Below, piece after piece: positions 10,689-21,401 of a DNA stretch of 64,000 bases. Below the pieces are notes generated by a model that was given only the letters and a program-made list of their open reading frames with translations, searched no databases and was not told where the DNA came from. The position numbers and the translations under genes are program-made. Numbering within the stretch: the first letter of the stretch is position 1; every line of letters begins with the position of its first letter. Source of the DNA: Platycnemis pennipes (taxonomy: Eukaryota; Arthropoda; Insecta; Odonata; Platycnemididae); assembly GCA_933228895.1 (NCBI GenBank), contig OW121858.1, positions 30,837,859 to 30,901,858 of the forward strand, written 5' to 3'.

Positions 10689-11070
10689 TTAAAAGTTAGA
10701 AACTCTGACACGCGATTGACCTCAAACAAACAAAGATAATCACGAAAGTGAAAAACTTCAAGCCCCGGTTGATCTGCGAAGCTTTGGAAATAATAAAATG
10801 CCAGAAAAATTACAATAGGGACCATGGCCTCCAAGTCAGCCACACATGGGACCCTGCTTTGAACCAAAATTAAAATGCTACGACTACTCCGTCCACTCCT
10901 CCCCCCCTCCCATCCTTTCCCCACCATGAAAGCACTACATAAACTCCACTAACTCAACAGATACCTCTTTCCCTTTGATAAAGTGACCAGCAATGGCCAT
11001 GAAACGTCAGAGTATCACACCTGGTAAAGTACGCAGGGTACACCCGAAAAACAAATATATACAACTATAA

Positions 11071-11477
11071 TGACCCGCGAAAGTTTTAACCAAGAATTAC
11101 CAAGCACAGTAATCAGAAAAAATTCCGAGTGAGCTCTAGGGTAGGAAGTTGCTAACTAAATGGAAGACAATAGGGCAAACAGTAATTTGGATACGGAATA
11201 AAAAGAAAAGCTCATTACAGAGTCACAGCCTTTTTGGAAGTATTTTTGAAACAACATAGCAACAAAATTATGAATATGCTGACGCAAAATTCAGCTATAT
11301 GAGTGAATATTGGTTTTCTCAGAAAAATAACACACAATGAATATAGCATGCTATGCCATGCAGACATAACATCGCCACTTAAAGTCTTTGATATCAGAGT
11401 TGATCTTTAACAGCCAAAACGTGAGTCAGTTAGCAAAATAGTGTGGAAATTGACCATGTATATCCAATCATCATGAA
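11071..11477. other. No recognised gene
   Basis: AT-rich intronic sequence between the Penelope remnant and a family-F MITE. Nothing recognised. Confidence 0.4.
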
Positions 11478-12017
11478 TGGGATCGTTTACCATAGTTTTT
11501 TTATTGCCGAATCCAATATAGTTTGTAAAATAAAAAGACCCGTATTTTTCCGTTTTCTGATCCGTCAATTATTTCCCGAGTTATAAGCGGCGAAAAACTT
11601 ATGTTTTTAACCCTTTCAGAAAAGTGGGCGTGGTGCAACCTCTGACGTATATAGACTTCGTCCAATCACAACTGAGCCCGCGAAGCTACTTTGCCTTATC
11701 GCAATGGGGGGGGAGACAGCTGGCTCTCCCAATGAGAGCGGTTGTTAAGACTGGATCTGTGCGAGCAGACCTTCCGAGAACCCCCCTCCACTCCCTTCCC
11801 ATCCCCTACAAGCAGTCAAGGACGGGAGGAATATGACGTCAATGTTATCACAGCAGCATTTTCGGTGTATATCACCTTTTGCTTATTTTAATTTTTGATT
11901 TATTGAAGTGAATGGTTGTGGTTAGAAGATTAATTTTTTCACTAAAATTATTTTTTCGTTTCCATCTAACTATTTCATGTACAAAATTGCTCTTTCGGTT
12001 CCAAGTAAACGTCCCCA
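11478..12017 (+). mobile_element. Family-F MITE, copy 2
   Basis: Opposite orientation to copy 1. It runs from tgggatcgtttaccatag to gtaaacgtcccca. It lies within 190 bases of the splice donor of the first LAPTM coding exon. Confidence 0.8.
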
Positions 12018-12202
12018 TTTCCACCACGTTATGCCAGAAACTCTATATGCATTACATTAGATAGGTCGCATACCCCTGGTGTTATTTTGTAGTTTTCAAT
12101 TAGTTTCTAGTTTCTCCTCAATACACCTTTAAAATCCTTTTCCTAGCATCATACTTTGCTGCACACTCTGATATCCCTAAATGGATAATGAAGTTTACTC
12201 AC

Positions 12203-12317
12203 CAGGTGCCACAATCCAAGGAAGATGGTCCCGGTACGGACATGGCAGCAGAAGCAGCAGCGCCAATCATTTCGTCTATCGCTCCCAAACTTCAACCGCA
12301 TCGTGGCTGTGTTGTTC
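12203..12317 (-). CDS. LAPTM4-like lysosomal membrane protein, first coding exon
   Basis: The minus strand has acceptor tgctttcag|GAAC, 16 bases of 5'UTR, an ATG at 12301-12299 and 33 codons up to donor CTG|gtgagt. It encodes a charged start, then [20 protein letters not shown]. The Cys-rich stretch running into HVRTGTI at the first membrane helix is the hallmark I know from LAPTM4 proteins. These are four-helix late-endosomal/lysosomal membrane proteins implicated in sorting and transport. The exon joins in phase 0 to 6207-6325 and then 874-973, giving 106 residues in the window. The exons are coherent across more than 5 kb of transposon-filled introns, so this is a host gene rather than chance. 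The acceptor just upstream implies an untranslated first exon further right, not located. The 98-residue plus-strand frame here is a shadow. Confidence 0.8.
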
Positions 12318-12831
12318 CTGAAAGCAGAGAAACGAGGCGTTTATTATTTGGGGTAGGCGATGAACAGCTAGCGTCATTTGTACACCATAAGTCAACTGCC
12401 TGCCTCTTGGAGTACGAGAAAATAAAAGAGAGCACAGGGGCTGCTGACTTTCAACTGCAATATATTGGGCACTTGAAGGCATGATTTGTTTGAAATGCTT
12501 ATTTTATTATTAGCTTGAATTATCTGTGTATATATTTTGTATCACTATTTCCCAAACAATGTTGCTGACATGTTTGTTTTCGTGTGCCTGTGTATCCGCC
12601 AGTGTATGGAGAATGGAATTCAGTTATTTATACCAAGCGGTCGCCGTTGCCAGTCACTCATTTGTTTATTCAAAGTAGACGAGATCGACAACAGCGCTAG
12701 TAACAGAAGCTTTGAAAATTCAATGAACCGTTCGTGAGCCGATCATTAAGAGAACGAAACGGATCTCCCGCCTTCCCGCCAAAGAGTCATTAAAAAGGTG
12801 AGATTACAAAATAACCCCCCTCGTTTTCGCG
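12318..12831. other. 5' region of LAPTM gene, no exon identified
   Basis: Intron or upstream sequence of the LAPTM gene. The 66-codon plus-strand frame at 12537 has no recognisable domain. Confidence 0.4.
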
Positions 12832-12972
12832 CCGATGAATTTTTCCACTTTTTTTAATTGATGAAGAAAAATACTTCACATCATTTTAAGGTCGAATGGA
12901 TCAAAATGCGTACTCCAAGAGTTATAAACGTTTGATCAAGACAGTGAAAAAATAACAGTAAACTACTCGAGA
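12832..12972 (+). repeat. Dispersed repeat with gttataaac core
   Basis: Third copy of the sequence at 5984-6120. It shares ttttccactttttttaattg, gatgaagaaaaatactt and ttgatcaaga. Confidence 0.65.
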
Positions 12973-13047
12973 GTAAATGTCATTGTGGAGATCCAGGGAC
13001 TCGATGAACGAACATTAATTTTTAAGTTATTGTCTTTTAGTGAGATT

Positions 13048-13665
13048 TTACATGGTAACTAACAACCTGAGAAAGCTTGTTTTCGACTGTCGCCAGTGGT
13101 TACACCGTGAACATTTAGATAGGTGCCCAGTGTCCTTCAGGAGGAAATTCGTCCTCAAGGGACATCTGCGCAAAACCACCATATTGTTGTAAACCTTCAG
13201 GGTTAACACCATAGGTTGGCAGTATGCGCGGCCGACAATAGGGGTTAGCGGTACACTCGGAGGTTGGCAGTACACTCGGCCAAATAATGGGTTAGAGTAA
13301 ACAAACGTAAGAATGGGCAATAGTATATGATTAAGGAGAGGGGGAGTAGTTAAGAGACCGCGAACGAAAGGCAGTGGAGAGAAGGACGCGACACGGGCGG
13401 AAGTAAAAAGGACGCGGGGAACGTTGAACGAGACGTACTTGTCGCCAAAATGGATTCTTGGGAGGAATCGTCGGCGGAACGAAGCCGATTCCATTGCAGA
13501 AACCCGAGAATAAGACATCGCAAAGCACGGAGCTAGACGGAGGAAGCATCGGAGGAGAAAACGGCACGGGAAGGCGCGCCACGGCCCGATGTTGCAGAGA
13601 GAGAAAAAGTCACAGTAATAACAAAAAGTGAAAGGAACTGAAACATTTCTTAAAAGATTATTCAA
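13048..13665 (-). other. Unexplained 205-codon open frame, locally GC-rich
   Basis: The longest open frame outside transposons in the first 35 kb. Its translation is rich in Arg, Pro and Phe and shows no domain I recognise. The region 13370-13600 is unusually CpG-rich for this window, and 13205-13295 repeats ggttggcagta and acactcgg. It could be a promoter/5' exon area for the LAPTM gene on the same strand, part of an LTR, or chance. I do not claim a protein. Confidence 0.25.
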
Positions 13666-13689
13666 AGAAATTTAGCCAAGAGAGTAACA

Positions 13690-14091
13690 CCATTTAAGGA
13701 TTTGTTTATATTACATGGTCAATATAAGTGTACTTACATATTGTGTAAATTGGGCCCAATATTCTATTTGAAAAGATTAAATTTCATTGATTGCGCATGA
13801 ATAATGTGAGTAGTCCTTTTTTGCTTGATATTCCCTCATCTGACCATTATTAATCGCAAGTGACTGAAGTATTGATATGTGTATGTGGTTTATATATGTG
13901 TGTGTGGAAGGTGAATTATTACTGAGCTAGCGGGACGACGGACAAAGAAGGTAATTGAACCGGGACGGAAGGAGCAAGGACACATTGGTATGTTTGAGTA
14001 TGTTTTAGGTAATAAGTGTAACAACGCGAAGAATAGAATATTACAGGGCCAGATTCTGTATCTCGGTGGTTTAGTTTCTTCACCTGGTGAT
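13690..14091. other. No recognised gene
   Basis: AT-rich with a tgtgtgtg run (13878-13910). Nothing recognised. Confidence 0.4.
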
Positions 14092-14190
14092 CATGGCTGG
14101 GCAGAAAAGTGTTAATCCGTTAATCGTTAATTAACAAAGTCAAGATATGGCTTAACGATTTAACTTTTCAGTTAAATCCAAAAACTATAG
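14092..14190 (+). mobile_element. hAT MITE fragment, catagctgggca family
   Basis: catggctgggcagaaaagtg, then ttaatccgttaatcgttaat, matches the end of the complete copy at 49865-50789. The other end is missing. Confidence 0.7.
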
Positions 14191-14244
14191 AACGGTCTAA
14201 CAAATTTAAGATTAAAATCTGGTGATAAAATAAAACCTGGCGAT

Positions 14245-14360
14245 TCTCCTCTGACGAGGCCTGCTTGGCGGGCGAAACAACCGGTGTAAGTTTTTTGACT
14301 TTGGGCATCCTTTACCCGTGTGTGAGGAGGAGGAGGAGTACCCAAAAATGCCACAATATA
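14245..14360 (+). ncRNA. Hammerhead-like motif in Penelope remnant
   Basis: CTGACGA (14251-14257), a five-pair stem II (GCCTG/CGGGC), GAAA (14274-14277), a short palindromic stem III (CCGG) and UA (14287-14288) give all conserved core positions. Stem I adjacent to the core is weak. Downstream, gtacccaaaaatgccacaa is the reverse complement of the sequence that opens the Penelope-type repeats at 17494 and 17826. Confidence 0.45.
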
Positions 14361-14399
14361 TACAAAATGGGGAACATGCACTATTTTTTATAACTCTTT

Positions 14400-15233
14400 G
14401 AATGTGAAGTTTATTAGCTAAAATGTGCTTGGCGAAAATTTAGCTGAAGAATTGAGTTGTGTTACAAAGATATTACTCTTTGAAAATTGTACCTTTTCAG
14501 CAGCTTAAAAACACGACATCATCGCATGATATCACGGCACGGTATCACTAAGGGCGTTGTTTATCTGTTTATGCGTGGAGGTAAGTTGTTAAATGAATAC
14601 TTGGTGATAACGTATGTATTTATTTCATTTGTTTATTGCAATAAACGATTGTATTTCGATTTTTTATTTACGTAGTATGGATGGTAACGAGCAAATCGTC
14701 CATTAATTATATAATGCCTGTTTAGCGCCCACGAATTTCTACTACGTCTATGCAATCGCTGGTATTTTTAAGAAGAACGCCGCCATAAGGGAGTCAACCA
14801 AAGGAAATTGTCGGAATGTGCTTTTTTAAGTATTTTTTCAGTCATCGTTTCTTTCGAGAAACGGCCAAAAACTCAAAAGAATACATCCACTTCGTTTTCA
14901 TTTAAATATAAATGTCTGTCTCCATAGCAATATGAAACCTATGCCGTGCAGTGACGTCAGAAGGCGTTTCAGGTCACGTGACTTTCGTCGATTTCCGGGA
15001 ACATTTTAATATCATTTAATAGTGATCTTTGTGGTGGGCGTAGAAAAATTTGGCTTAAATATTTAAATTGATGAGAAAATTTCGCATCAAGTACATCGTT
15101 AATCTTTGAGAAACAAATTTCATGGTCATTCTCCATTGCAGGTGAGTTACCTAACGACGGCTGAACCCTTAAGTGAGTTGGCCACGAAAGGTTGGTTGCA
15201 GGTAGGTAGGGATTAAGTATTGGAATTTGGGAA
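14400..15233. other. No recognised gene
   Basis: AT-rich sequence. The 140-codon minus frame at 14969-15391 overlaps a better-supported non-LTR remnant and is not supported. Confidence 0.4.
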
Positions 15234-15590
15234 GTGCAGAAAGGGGGGATTGGGAGGGATGCAACGGTTCGTACAACAAATGACATCTTGGAATCCACAG
15301 AACTCCAAATGCCCATTCCCAGACTTTCGATTACCAAACACTCTCTTTTCTTCCGTCTCTCCTTTCTATTGAACTCCCTCCCACGACACATTGATCCCTT
15401 TGCACTTCCAATTAAATCAATTATAAGCCTTTCTATGTCCCATCTGTCACCAGAATATCCTTTCCCTTCTATTTTTTTCCTGTTACTTTTATTTCATTTT
15501 TTTCTTGCACATGTTATACAATTTATGTATTGTTATTGGCCACTATAAAATGGCATCATTGCTGTATGTGGTTTTCTTTCTTTAAAATAA
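15234..15590 (+). pseudogene. Non-LTR reverse transcriptase C-terminal remnant
   Basis: The frame contains VRTTNDILESTELQMP and FRLSFLLNSLPRHI, resembling the end of CR1/Jockey-type polyproteins (…FFxRxxxxWNSLP…). It is followed by an A-rich tail (aaaataaaataaaactc). Only ~100 codons remain. Confidence 0.45.
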
Positions 15591-15599
15591 AATAAAACT

Positions 15600-16085
15600 C
15601 AAAATCTCCAAGGCCTGCTTTATAGGTTGGCGGTGGTGGTGATGACTATGGATTACACCACCGACGGAAAACGGTGGAACCTTTATAGCTCTTCGGTGCA
15701 GCATGTAAAAAAAAGAGCGCAATGCGCTGCAAGGCACTGGAACTAGTCACCTTGTGCCTCTGATCCCGGTTTAATCTAACTTGTTGAGTTCCGTCCCCAT
15801 TTTTCCTCATGCTTAGTTCCTTACGGTTGGCAGTAGTTTATTTTAGCTGTTGGAAGTTTCATTTATTTTAGCAGGAATAGTTTAGTTTATTTTAGTTTTT
15901 TAAAAAACAAGAACCTTCAGCAATATATCAATAATTTGCTGTGTATTAGTTATAAACTTGAAGATGGCATGCATACTCCAATGAGAGATAAAAAGACAAT
16001 GAGAAACTACTCCATGTGTGTACGTGCAATGCAATGGTTATATTTTCACTGAAGTCTAATTTCTGGGATAGCAATGACTTCCCTT
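15600..16085. other. No recognised gene
   Basis: Includes a short diverged copy (15950-16010) of the dispersed gttataaact repeat. No exon seen. Confidence 0.4.
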
Positions 16086-16096
16086 CTTTGATAATT

Positions 16097-16435
16097 ACCT
16101 ATTGGTTGGTTATTTGGGGGAGGCGACCGACAGCTGAGGTCATTTGTGCCATAAAGGACAGGTGGGTAATTGGGTAATGGTAGGAGTTTTTAGGGAACGG
16201 AGGAAGGGTGGAGAGAAACCCGGCGTCGGCATTAGCCTACTCTTAACGAAAGGCACCAAGGGGACCACGGCTTAACGTCCCAACCGACGGACGGAGTACT
16301 GTACTTGAAATGCCCTCCACTAGGCACTCAAGTGGGGAACGGTTTTCCACTGAAAAATCTGCCACTGCCGGGAATCGAACCCGGGCCCTCGGGATGGGAG
16401 GCCAGTACTCTAGCCACCACACTAACCCGATCCCC
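16097..16435 (-). mobile_element. tRNA-derived SINE, copy 1
   Basis: On the minus strand it begins ggggatcgggttagtgtggt and carries a pol III B box (gggttcgattccc). The tRNA-unrelated body contains gacgttaagccgtggtcccc. It is flanked by the 11-bp duplication ctttgataatt (16086-16096, 16436-16446). Same family as 18117-18472. Confidence 0.9.
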
Positions 16436-16446
16436 CTTTGATAATT

Positions 16447-17069
16447 TTAACACTTCATAACAACACTAATCTTCGTAATACCTACATCTCATTCGCACTC
16501 ATGAAAGTACCCAATAGAACACATCCATCAATTCTGAGTGTTTCAAATTAACCGCGCCTCCATCTTCTTGCCGCAGAGAATTTCAGGCAGAACTACTTAC
16601 TTTCCTGTTGAGTAACGTGAGTATCTAGCCTGTATATTTTTCCCCAACAATACGGCCGACCTTCCATCACAAATCAGCTGCGATGTTGCCTTTAATAACT
16701 TCCATCCTCCTTGCAAGGACAATGTGGGTTACTGCATCTCTTGTGGGCGATATGTTTAACCCTCTTAGTGCCATGGGCCGATATATCGGCTTTTGCTCTA
16801 TGATCGAAAAGTGCCACGAGCAAATTAATGTTCAAACTATTTTTGATGTAATAATTACACATATCCTTTATGCTATGTATCAGAATACCATAAACAACAA
16901 TTAATCCATTTTTAGTTAAATAAAAAAACATTACATTCATATCATTCATACATAACATTACATATAAGGGTGACTGAACCTAAACAAGCAAATAATGGTA
17001 CTCAGGGATTCGAAGTTATCTGTAGGCCTAGGTAAATCAGTCAATAAGTAAATACGATGAAGTAAATTA
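16447..17069. other. No recognised gene
   Basis: The frames at 16683 and 16692 overlap on opposite strands and carry no domain. The segment ccctcttagtgc (16759) recurs at 30381, hinting at an uncharacterised repeat. Confidence 0.4.
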
Positions 17070-17305
17070 TGCAACTTTAAAATGCACAAAATAAGAAATA
17101 CATGACAAAGTAATCAAAATAAAGTAATCGTCGATTACTAGCAAGTAACGATTACAGCGAAAGTAACCATTCCTCTTTCACCGTAAGGAGTAAATTACAA
17201 GTAAAATTACATTTTGTAAAAAGTAATCGTTACAAGTACAAATTACTGCAAAAGTAATCGTTACAAGTAATCCGATTACTTTTACTCGATTACTTACCAA
17301 CACTG
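17070..17305 (-). mobile_element. hAT-type MITE end, cagtgttggtaagtaatc
   Basis: The minus-strand end reads cagtgttggtaagtaatcga, followed by many taatcg/cgatta words. This terminal motif is widespread among hAT MITEs. The opposite end was not found, so this is a fragment. Confidence 0.6.
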
Positions 17306-17394
17306 AACATCATCAATGTTTTCATTCGAAGTCTGCGTCGGCAATGTCACTAGGAGCGCTCGGAAAAGAACAAACAGTTGTAATTTCCACATTA

Positions 17395-17470
17395 AATTTC
17401 ATGTACATCTACGTAATACCCTGCAAGCCACCATAAAGGTATGAGGCAGGGTGAGAGAGTTAGCTCCCCT
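17395..17470 (-). repeat. Non-LTR element 3' tail
   Basis: tacatctacgtaataccctg, then caagccacc, is the reverse complement of the 3' terminus of the element ending near 21330. Confidence 0.7.
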
Positions 17471-17489
17471 AACTAGCTAATCTGGATTT

Positions 17490-18116
17490 GTTTTGTGGCA
17501 TTTTTTGGTACCCCCCTTGTCCCCTCGTTGGACATTACCCCTCGGCGGACTATTTACCCTCCGGACTTAGCCAAAGGACATGCACGGCAGGCATAGCTAA
17601 TGACAGGCAAAGCCAATGATGCCTACGATTCCAAAATGCATCGATTTTGTCTGCATAATTTCATCCAATCCTATCCCTCACCAGTCTGATCATTGTTTAT
17701 GTAGCCCCCTGACTGCGGACGAAGACCAGAAGTTTGGCCAAATTGCACTCAAATAATGAGCAACTTCCACTGTGATAAGGTTAATTGGGAATGAGTTTTG
17801 CTTTTTACAGCATCTTCAGGCCTGAAGATTGTGGCATTTTTTGGTACCCCCCCTCTCCCCTCGTTGGACATAACCGCTCAGCGGACTATTTACCCTCTGG
17901 ACTTAGCTGAAGGACTTGCATGACAGGCATAGCTCTCGACAAGCGGAGCCAACGACACCAACAATGCCTACGATTCCAAAATGCATCGATTCCGGACTGC
18001 AGTATTCCGACAAAGCATGCCGCCATACCGCACTGCCTCCTCACCGGGGTTGCCATCACCTATATAGCCCCCTGACTGCGGATGAAGACCAGAAGTTTGG
18101 CCGTCGTACAAGCCGT
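17490..18116 (+). repeat. Two tandem Penelope-type pseudo-LTR units
   Basis: 17494-17740 and 17826-18116 share ttgtggcattttttggtacc, the gattccaaaatgcatcgatt block and agaccagaagtttggcc. Tandem pseudo-LTRs are a known Penelope trait. A CTGAAGA core with a TGCT/AGCA stem (minus strand, 17805-17840) sits between the units. Confidence 0.6.
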
Positions 18117-18472
18117 GGGGATCGGGTTGGTGTGGTGGCTGGAGTACTGGCCTCCCATCCCGAGGGCCCGGGTTCGATTCCCGGCAGTGGCGGATTTTTC
18201 AGTGGAAAACCGGTCCCCACTTGAGTGCCTAGTGGAGGGCATTTCAAGTACAGTACTCCGTCCGTCGGATGGGACGTTAAGCCGTGGTCCCCTTGGCGCC
18301 TTTCGTTAAGAGTAGGCTAATGCCGACGCCGGGTTTCTCTCCACCCTTCCTCCGTTCCCTAAAAACTCCTACCATTCCTACCATTACCCAATTACCCACC
18401 TATCCTATATGGCGCAAATGACCTCAGCTGTCGGTCGCCTCCCCTAAATAACCAAACCAAACCAAAACCAAA
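18117..18472 (+). mobile_element. tRNA-derived SINE, copy 2
   Basis: Starts ggggatcgggttggtgtggt. It has A-box-like (tggtgtggtggctgg) and B-box (gggttcgattccc) promoters, the same body as copy 1 and an A-rich tail of accaaa units. A 13-bp duplication tcgtacaagccgt flanks it (18104-18116, 18473-18485). It interrupts the second Penelope-type unit. Confidence 0.93.
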
Positions 18473-18485
18473 TCGTACAAGCCGT

Positions 18486-19436
18486 TATTTGGTGTTCCCC
18501 CGCCGGAGTCAAAAAAGAGTTCCTGATGCTCCAATGATAAACTCCCACTTAGCCCACTTCACCCATACCATTTTTTTCCCTCCCCTCAAAACCTACCTAT
18601 CGACGATTTCCACGTTAAAGCCCATTCCACTTTGACCTTGCCGAAACTATCTCCTCCTTATGTCAGAAACATACCTCCCCTCTCACGCCCTCTGTTCGAG
18701 TCGAGACGGCAACGAGGACACTTCCTGGCTACGTCCGTCGGTCACGAGTTAGTTTTTTTTGGAGACTTTGTCATTCCCGAGAGTCTCCTAGGGGCCATGG
18801 ACTATTGTTGCAAGTTATTAGGGTTTCCCTGAATTGGGAAGAGTTTTTCAATTGTTGGTCTGTACTTGCTTCGTCTATCTTTGTTGAAATAGATTGTTTG
18901 TTATAGATAGATTCTCATAATTTTGTTTTTTTGTTCAATTTTGACCTCATCTTGCCCACCCGAGTTTGGAAAGAATTTTGTCCCCTGGACGAGCGTTTCT
19001 CGTGAAATCATTTTTCATTCAGGAAATGCTGCATTATTTCCCAAGCTATCACACCTACCAACACTCCTCTCTAGCAACTTCGATAAAATTTTGTAACTCC
19101 CTTCCAATGCATTTGAAACAAAGTTTGACGCTGAACGCTTAAAAAAAAAAAAAATGCACAATTTTCATTGGAATTACAGAATAATTAAAGATAGAATTGC
19201 ATGGGTTAGTAAAATGTAATCGGTTAGTCAAAATATTAGTCCTCAAAGAAAAAACTATGCAACAATATTTGTGAGTTATAAAAAAAGCATGACATCTATG
19301 GTATGTTATGCATATCTCTCTGTTCTAAACGTATGCTATGTTGAATGTGTGTTATTATTATGTAAAAGTATGTGAATTAGCGACAAAAGTGTAAAAAAAT
19401 TTTGCCAGCAGTCAGGTCCCATATTACAAATGTGTA
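18486..19436. other. No recognised gene
   Basis: Continuation of the SINE-interrupted unit to about 18560, then AT-rich sequence with a poly-A run (19141-19154). The 66-codon frame at 18632 is unsupported. Confidence 0.4.
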
Positions 19437-20010
19437 GTAGTGAATTTTTGGAAAAAGAATAGTTCTCCTCCTAGCACTTACAACATAAGGAATAATAAAT
19501 TAACAAACATGGCATCTATAGAATATCTTTGGATAAGACAGACAAAACAGCTTTCATGGGGTAAACACATAGGTTAATTATGGTTCAAGCTAATCATAAA
19601 CTGGGACTCATCAACAGAGTACTGAGCAAACGTGATGATCATGTACGAGAAATTAGAGACTTTTCCCTTGTTAGGCCTCATTTGGAATACGCTGCCAGCA
19701 TAGGGATCCTTACGAAATAGGGTCTAACAATGCACTGGAACTTGTGTGAAGGATTTGTAAAGGGATGGTAGGATAACTATATTAGCATAACCAGTCTATT
19801 ACATGAATTAAAATGGGAATCATTGTCAGACCCTAGGTTTAAATTTAGGCTTAGCCTCTTAAATAAAGTCCAAGATCAAATTTTCACTAATGGCATTGAA
19901 AATATTTTGCAAACTCCAACTTACTATGGTAGACTGGACCATAATCATAAAATTAGAGAAATTGATTGCCAAACTGATAGATTCAAAATGTCCTTCTTTC
20001 CTCGTACAAT
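19437..20010 (+). pseudogene. Non-LTR RT C-terminal region, copy A
   Basis: 5'-truncated copy of the sequence at 20478-21060 with several frame breaks. The segment RFKFRLSLLNKVQ and the following YYGRLDHNHKIREI are recognisable. Confidence 0.75.
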
Positions 20011-20410
20011 TTCTCTAATTTTGTGATCATGATCCAGTCTACCACAGTAATTTGGGGTTCGCAAAATATTTTTAACATCATCACTGAAAATATGGTCTTG
20101 GAATTTGTTTAAGAGAGTAAGTCTAAATTTCAACCTGCAACCTGACAATGATTCCCAATTTAATTCATTTAATAGACTGGTTATACGCTGATAAGGTTAT
20201 CGTATCGTCCCTTTACAAATCTTGCCGATCTTCGCTGCACACATTCACGTTCACTATTTGGGCTTATTTCGTTAGGATCCCATACACTGGCAGCATATTC
20301 CAAATGAGGTCTAACAAGGGAAAAGTAGCTGATTTATCGTACATGTTCGTCACATTTACCCATTACTCTAGTAAAATACAAAGCACTGAGTTGTTGGGTA
20401 TAAAACCTTA
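20011..20410 (-). pseudogene. Non-LTR RT C-terminal region, inverted copy B
   Basis: Minus-strand copy of the same region, joined head-on to copy A at ~20010. Two minus frames give KFRLTLLNKFQDHIFSDDVK and the IPYTGSIFQMRSNKGK antisense shadow. Confidence 0.7.
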
Positions 20411-20477
20411 GGGCCTATGAAGAATAAAAACACTTTCTTCATTGGATAAGTAAACATAAATCTAGTTCATTCTAGTA

Positions 20478-21113
20478 ATGAATTTTTGGAAAAAGAATAG
20501 TTCTCCTCCTAGCACATACAAAATAAGTAATAATGAAATAACAAACGTGGAATCCATTAAATATCTTGGAATAAGACTGACACATGATCTTTCCTGGGGT
20601 AAACATATACGTGAAATAATGGGTCAAGCTAATCGTAAACTGGGTTTCATCAAAAGAGTATTGGGTAAATGTGACGATCATGTACGCGAAATTAGCTACT
20701 TTTCCCTTGTTAGACCTCATTTGGAATATGCTGCCAGTGTATGGGATCCCTACCAAATCGGTCTAAGTAATGAACTTGAACGTGTGCAGCGAAGATCGGC
20801 AAGATTTGTAAAGGGACGATACGATAATTATATTAGCGTAACCAGTCTATTAAATGAATTGAAATGGGAATCATTGTCAGATCGCAGGTTGAAATTTAGA
20901 CTTAATCTCTTAAACAAATTCCAAGGCAATATTTTCAGTGATGATGTTAAAAATATTTTACGAACCCCAACTTACTACGGCAGACTGGACCATAATCATA
21001 AAATTAGAGAAATTGATTGCCGAACTGACCGATTGAAAATGTCCTTTTTCCATCGTAGAATTAGAGATACGAACAACGGTAAATATGTCCTATCGGAGAG
21101 TAGCAATGAATAG
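20478..21113 (+). pseudogene. Non-LTR RT thumb / C-terminal domain
   Basis: Encodes IKYLGIRLTHDLSWGKHI and KLGFIKRVLG, then LVRPHLEYAASVWDPY and ELERVQRRSARFVKGRY. These are the conserved C-terminal blocks after the RT catalytic core in CR1/Jockey-type elements. No YADD core or endonuclease remains. The frame is intact over 211 codons, so the truncated copy is relatively young. Confidence 0.85.
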
Positions 21114-21330
21114 TATTGGTAGCTGCATGTTGGTATGAGTACTTAAAGCTAACCCTACTAACAGAATGTTTTTGCATGTTTGTTTTGCAATTTCTTTTCT
21201 AATCTTTTTTAAACAGTGTAGTTCTGACTAGTATATTAATACTATTCCTTTTTTATGCATGATATGTAGTGCATGTTTGGTGAGAAATCACCCCCTGCCA
21301 CACACCCTTGTGGTGGATTGCAGGGTATTA
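20478..21330 (+). mobile_element. Non-LTR retrotransposon 3' end, copy C
   Basis: 5'-truncated element with a 211-codon open frame, then a 3'UTR ending ggattgcagggtattatg and a tagatg-repeat tail. The same tail occurs at 17395-17470 and 24865-24930. A CR1/L2-like lineage with a microsatellite tail is likely. Confidence 0.75.
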
Positions 21331-21401
21331 TGTAGATGTAGATGAAATCCGATTAAAGACGTCCGATTAAATTCACCGCAGAAAGGGGGGCGTAGCTGCC
21401 A

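Larger units (their letters stand above)
9860..11070. mobile_element. Inverted Penelope-like element remnant
   Basis: Outer arms (9865-10070 and 10860-11065) are reverse complements and carry ccctttgataaagtgaccag and tcacacctggtaa. A second inverted pair (10300-10690 against 10690-10860) encodes GIY-YIG endonuclease sequence. Penelope-like elements commonly insert as partial inverted copies, which explains the head-to-head layout. Confidence 0.75.

Noticed and set aside
12188..12484. 98-codon plus-strand frame
   Set aside because: Opposite strand of the LAPTM exon, whose splice phases and motifs are far better supported.
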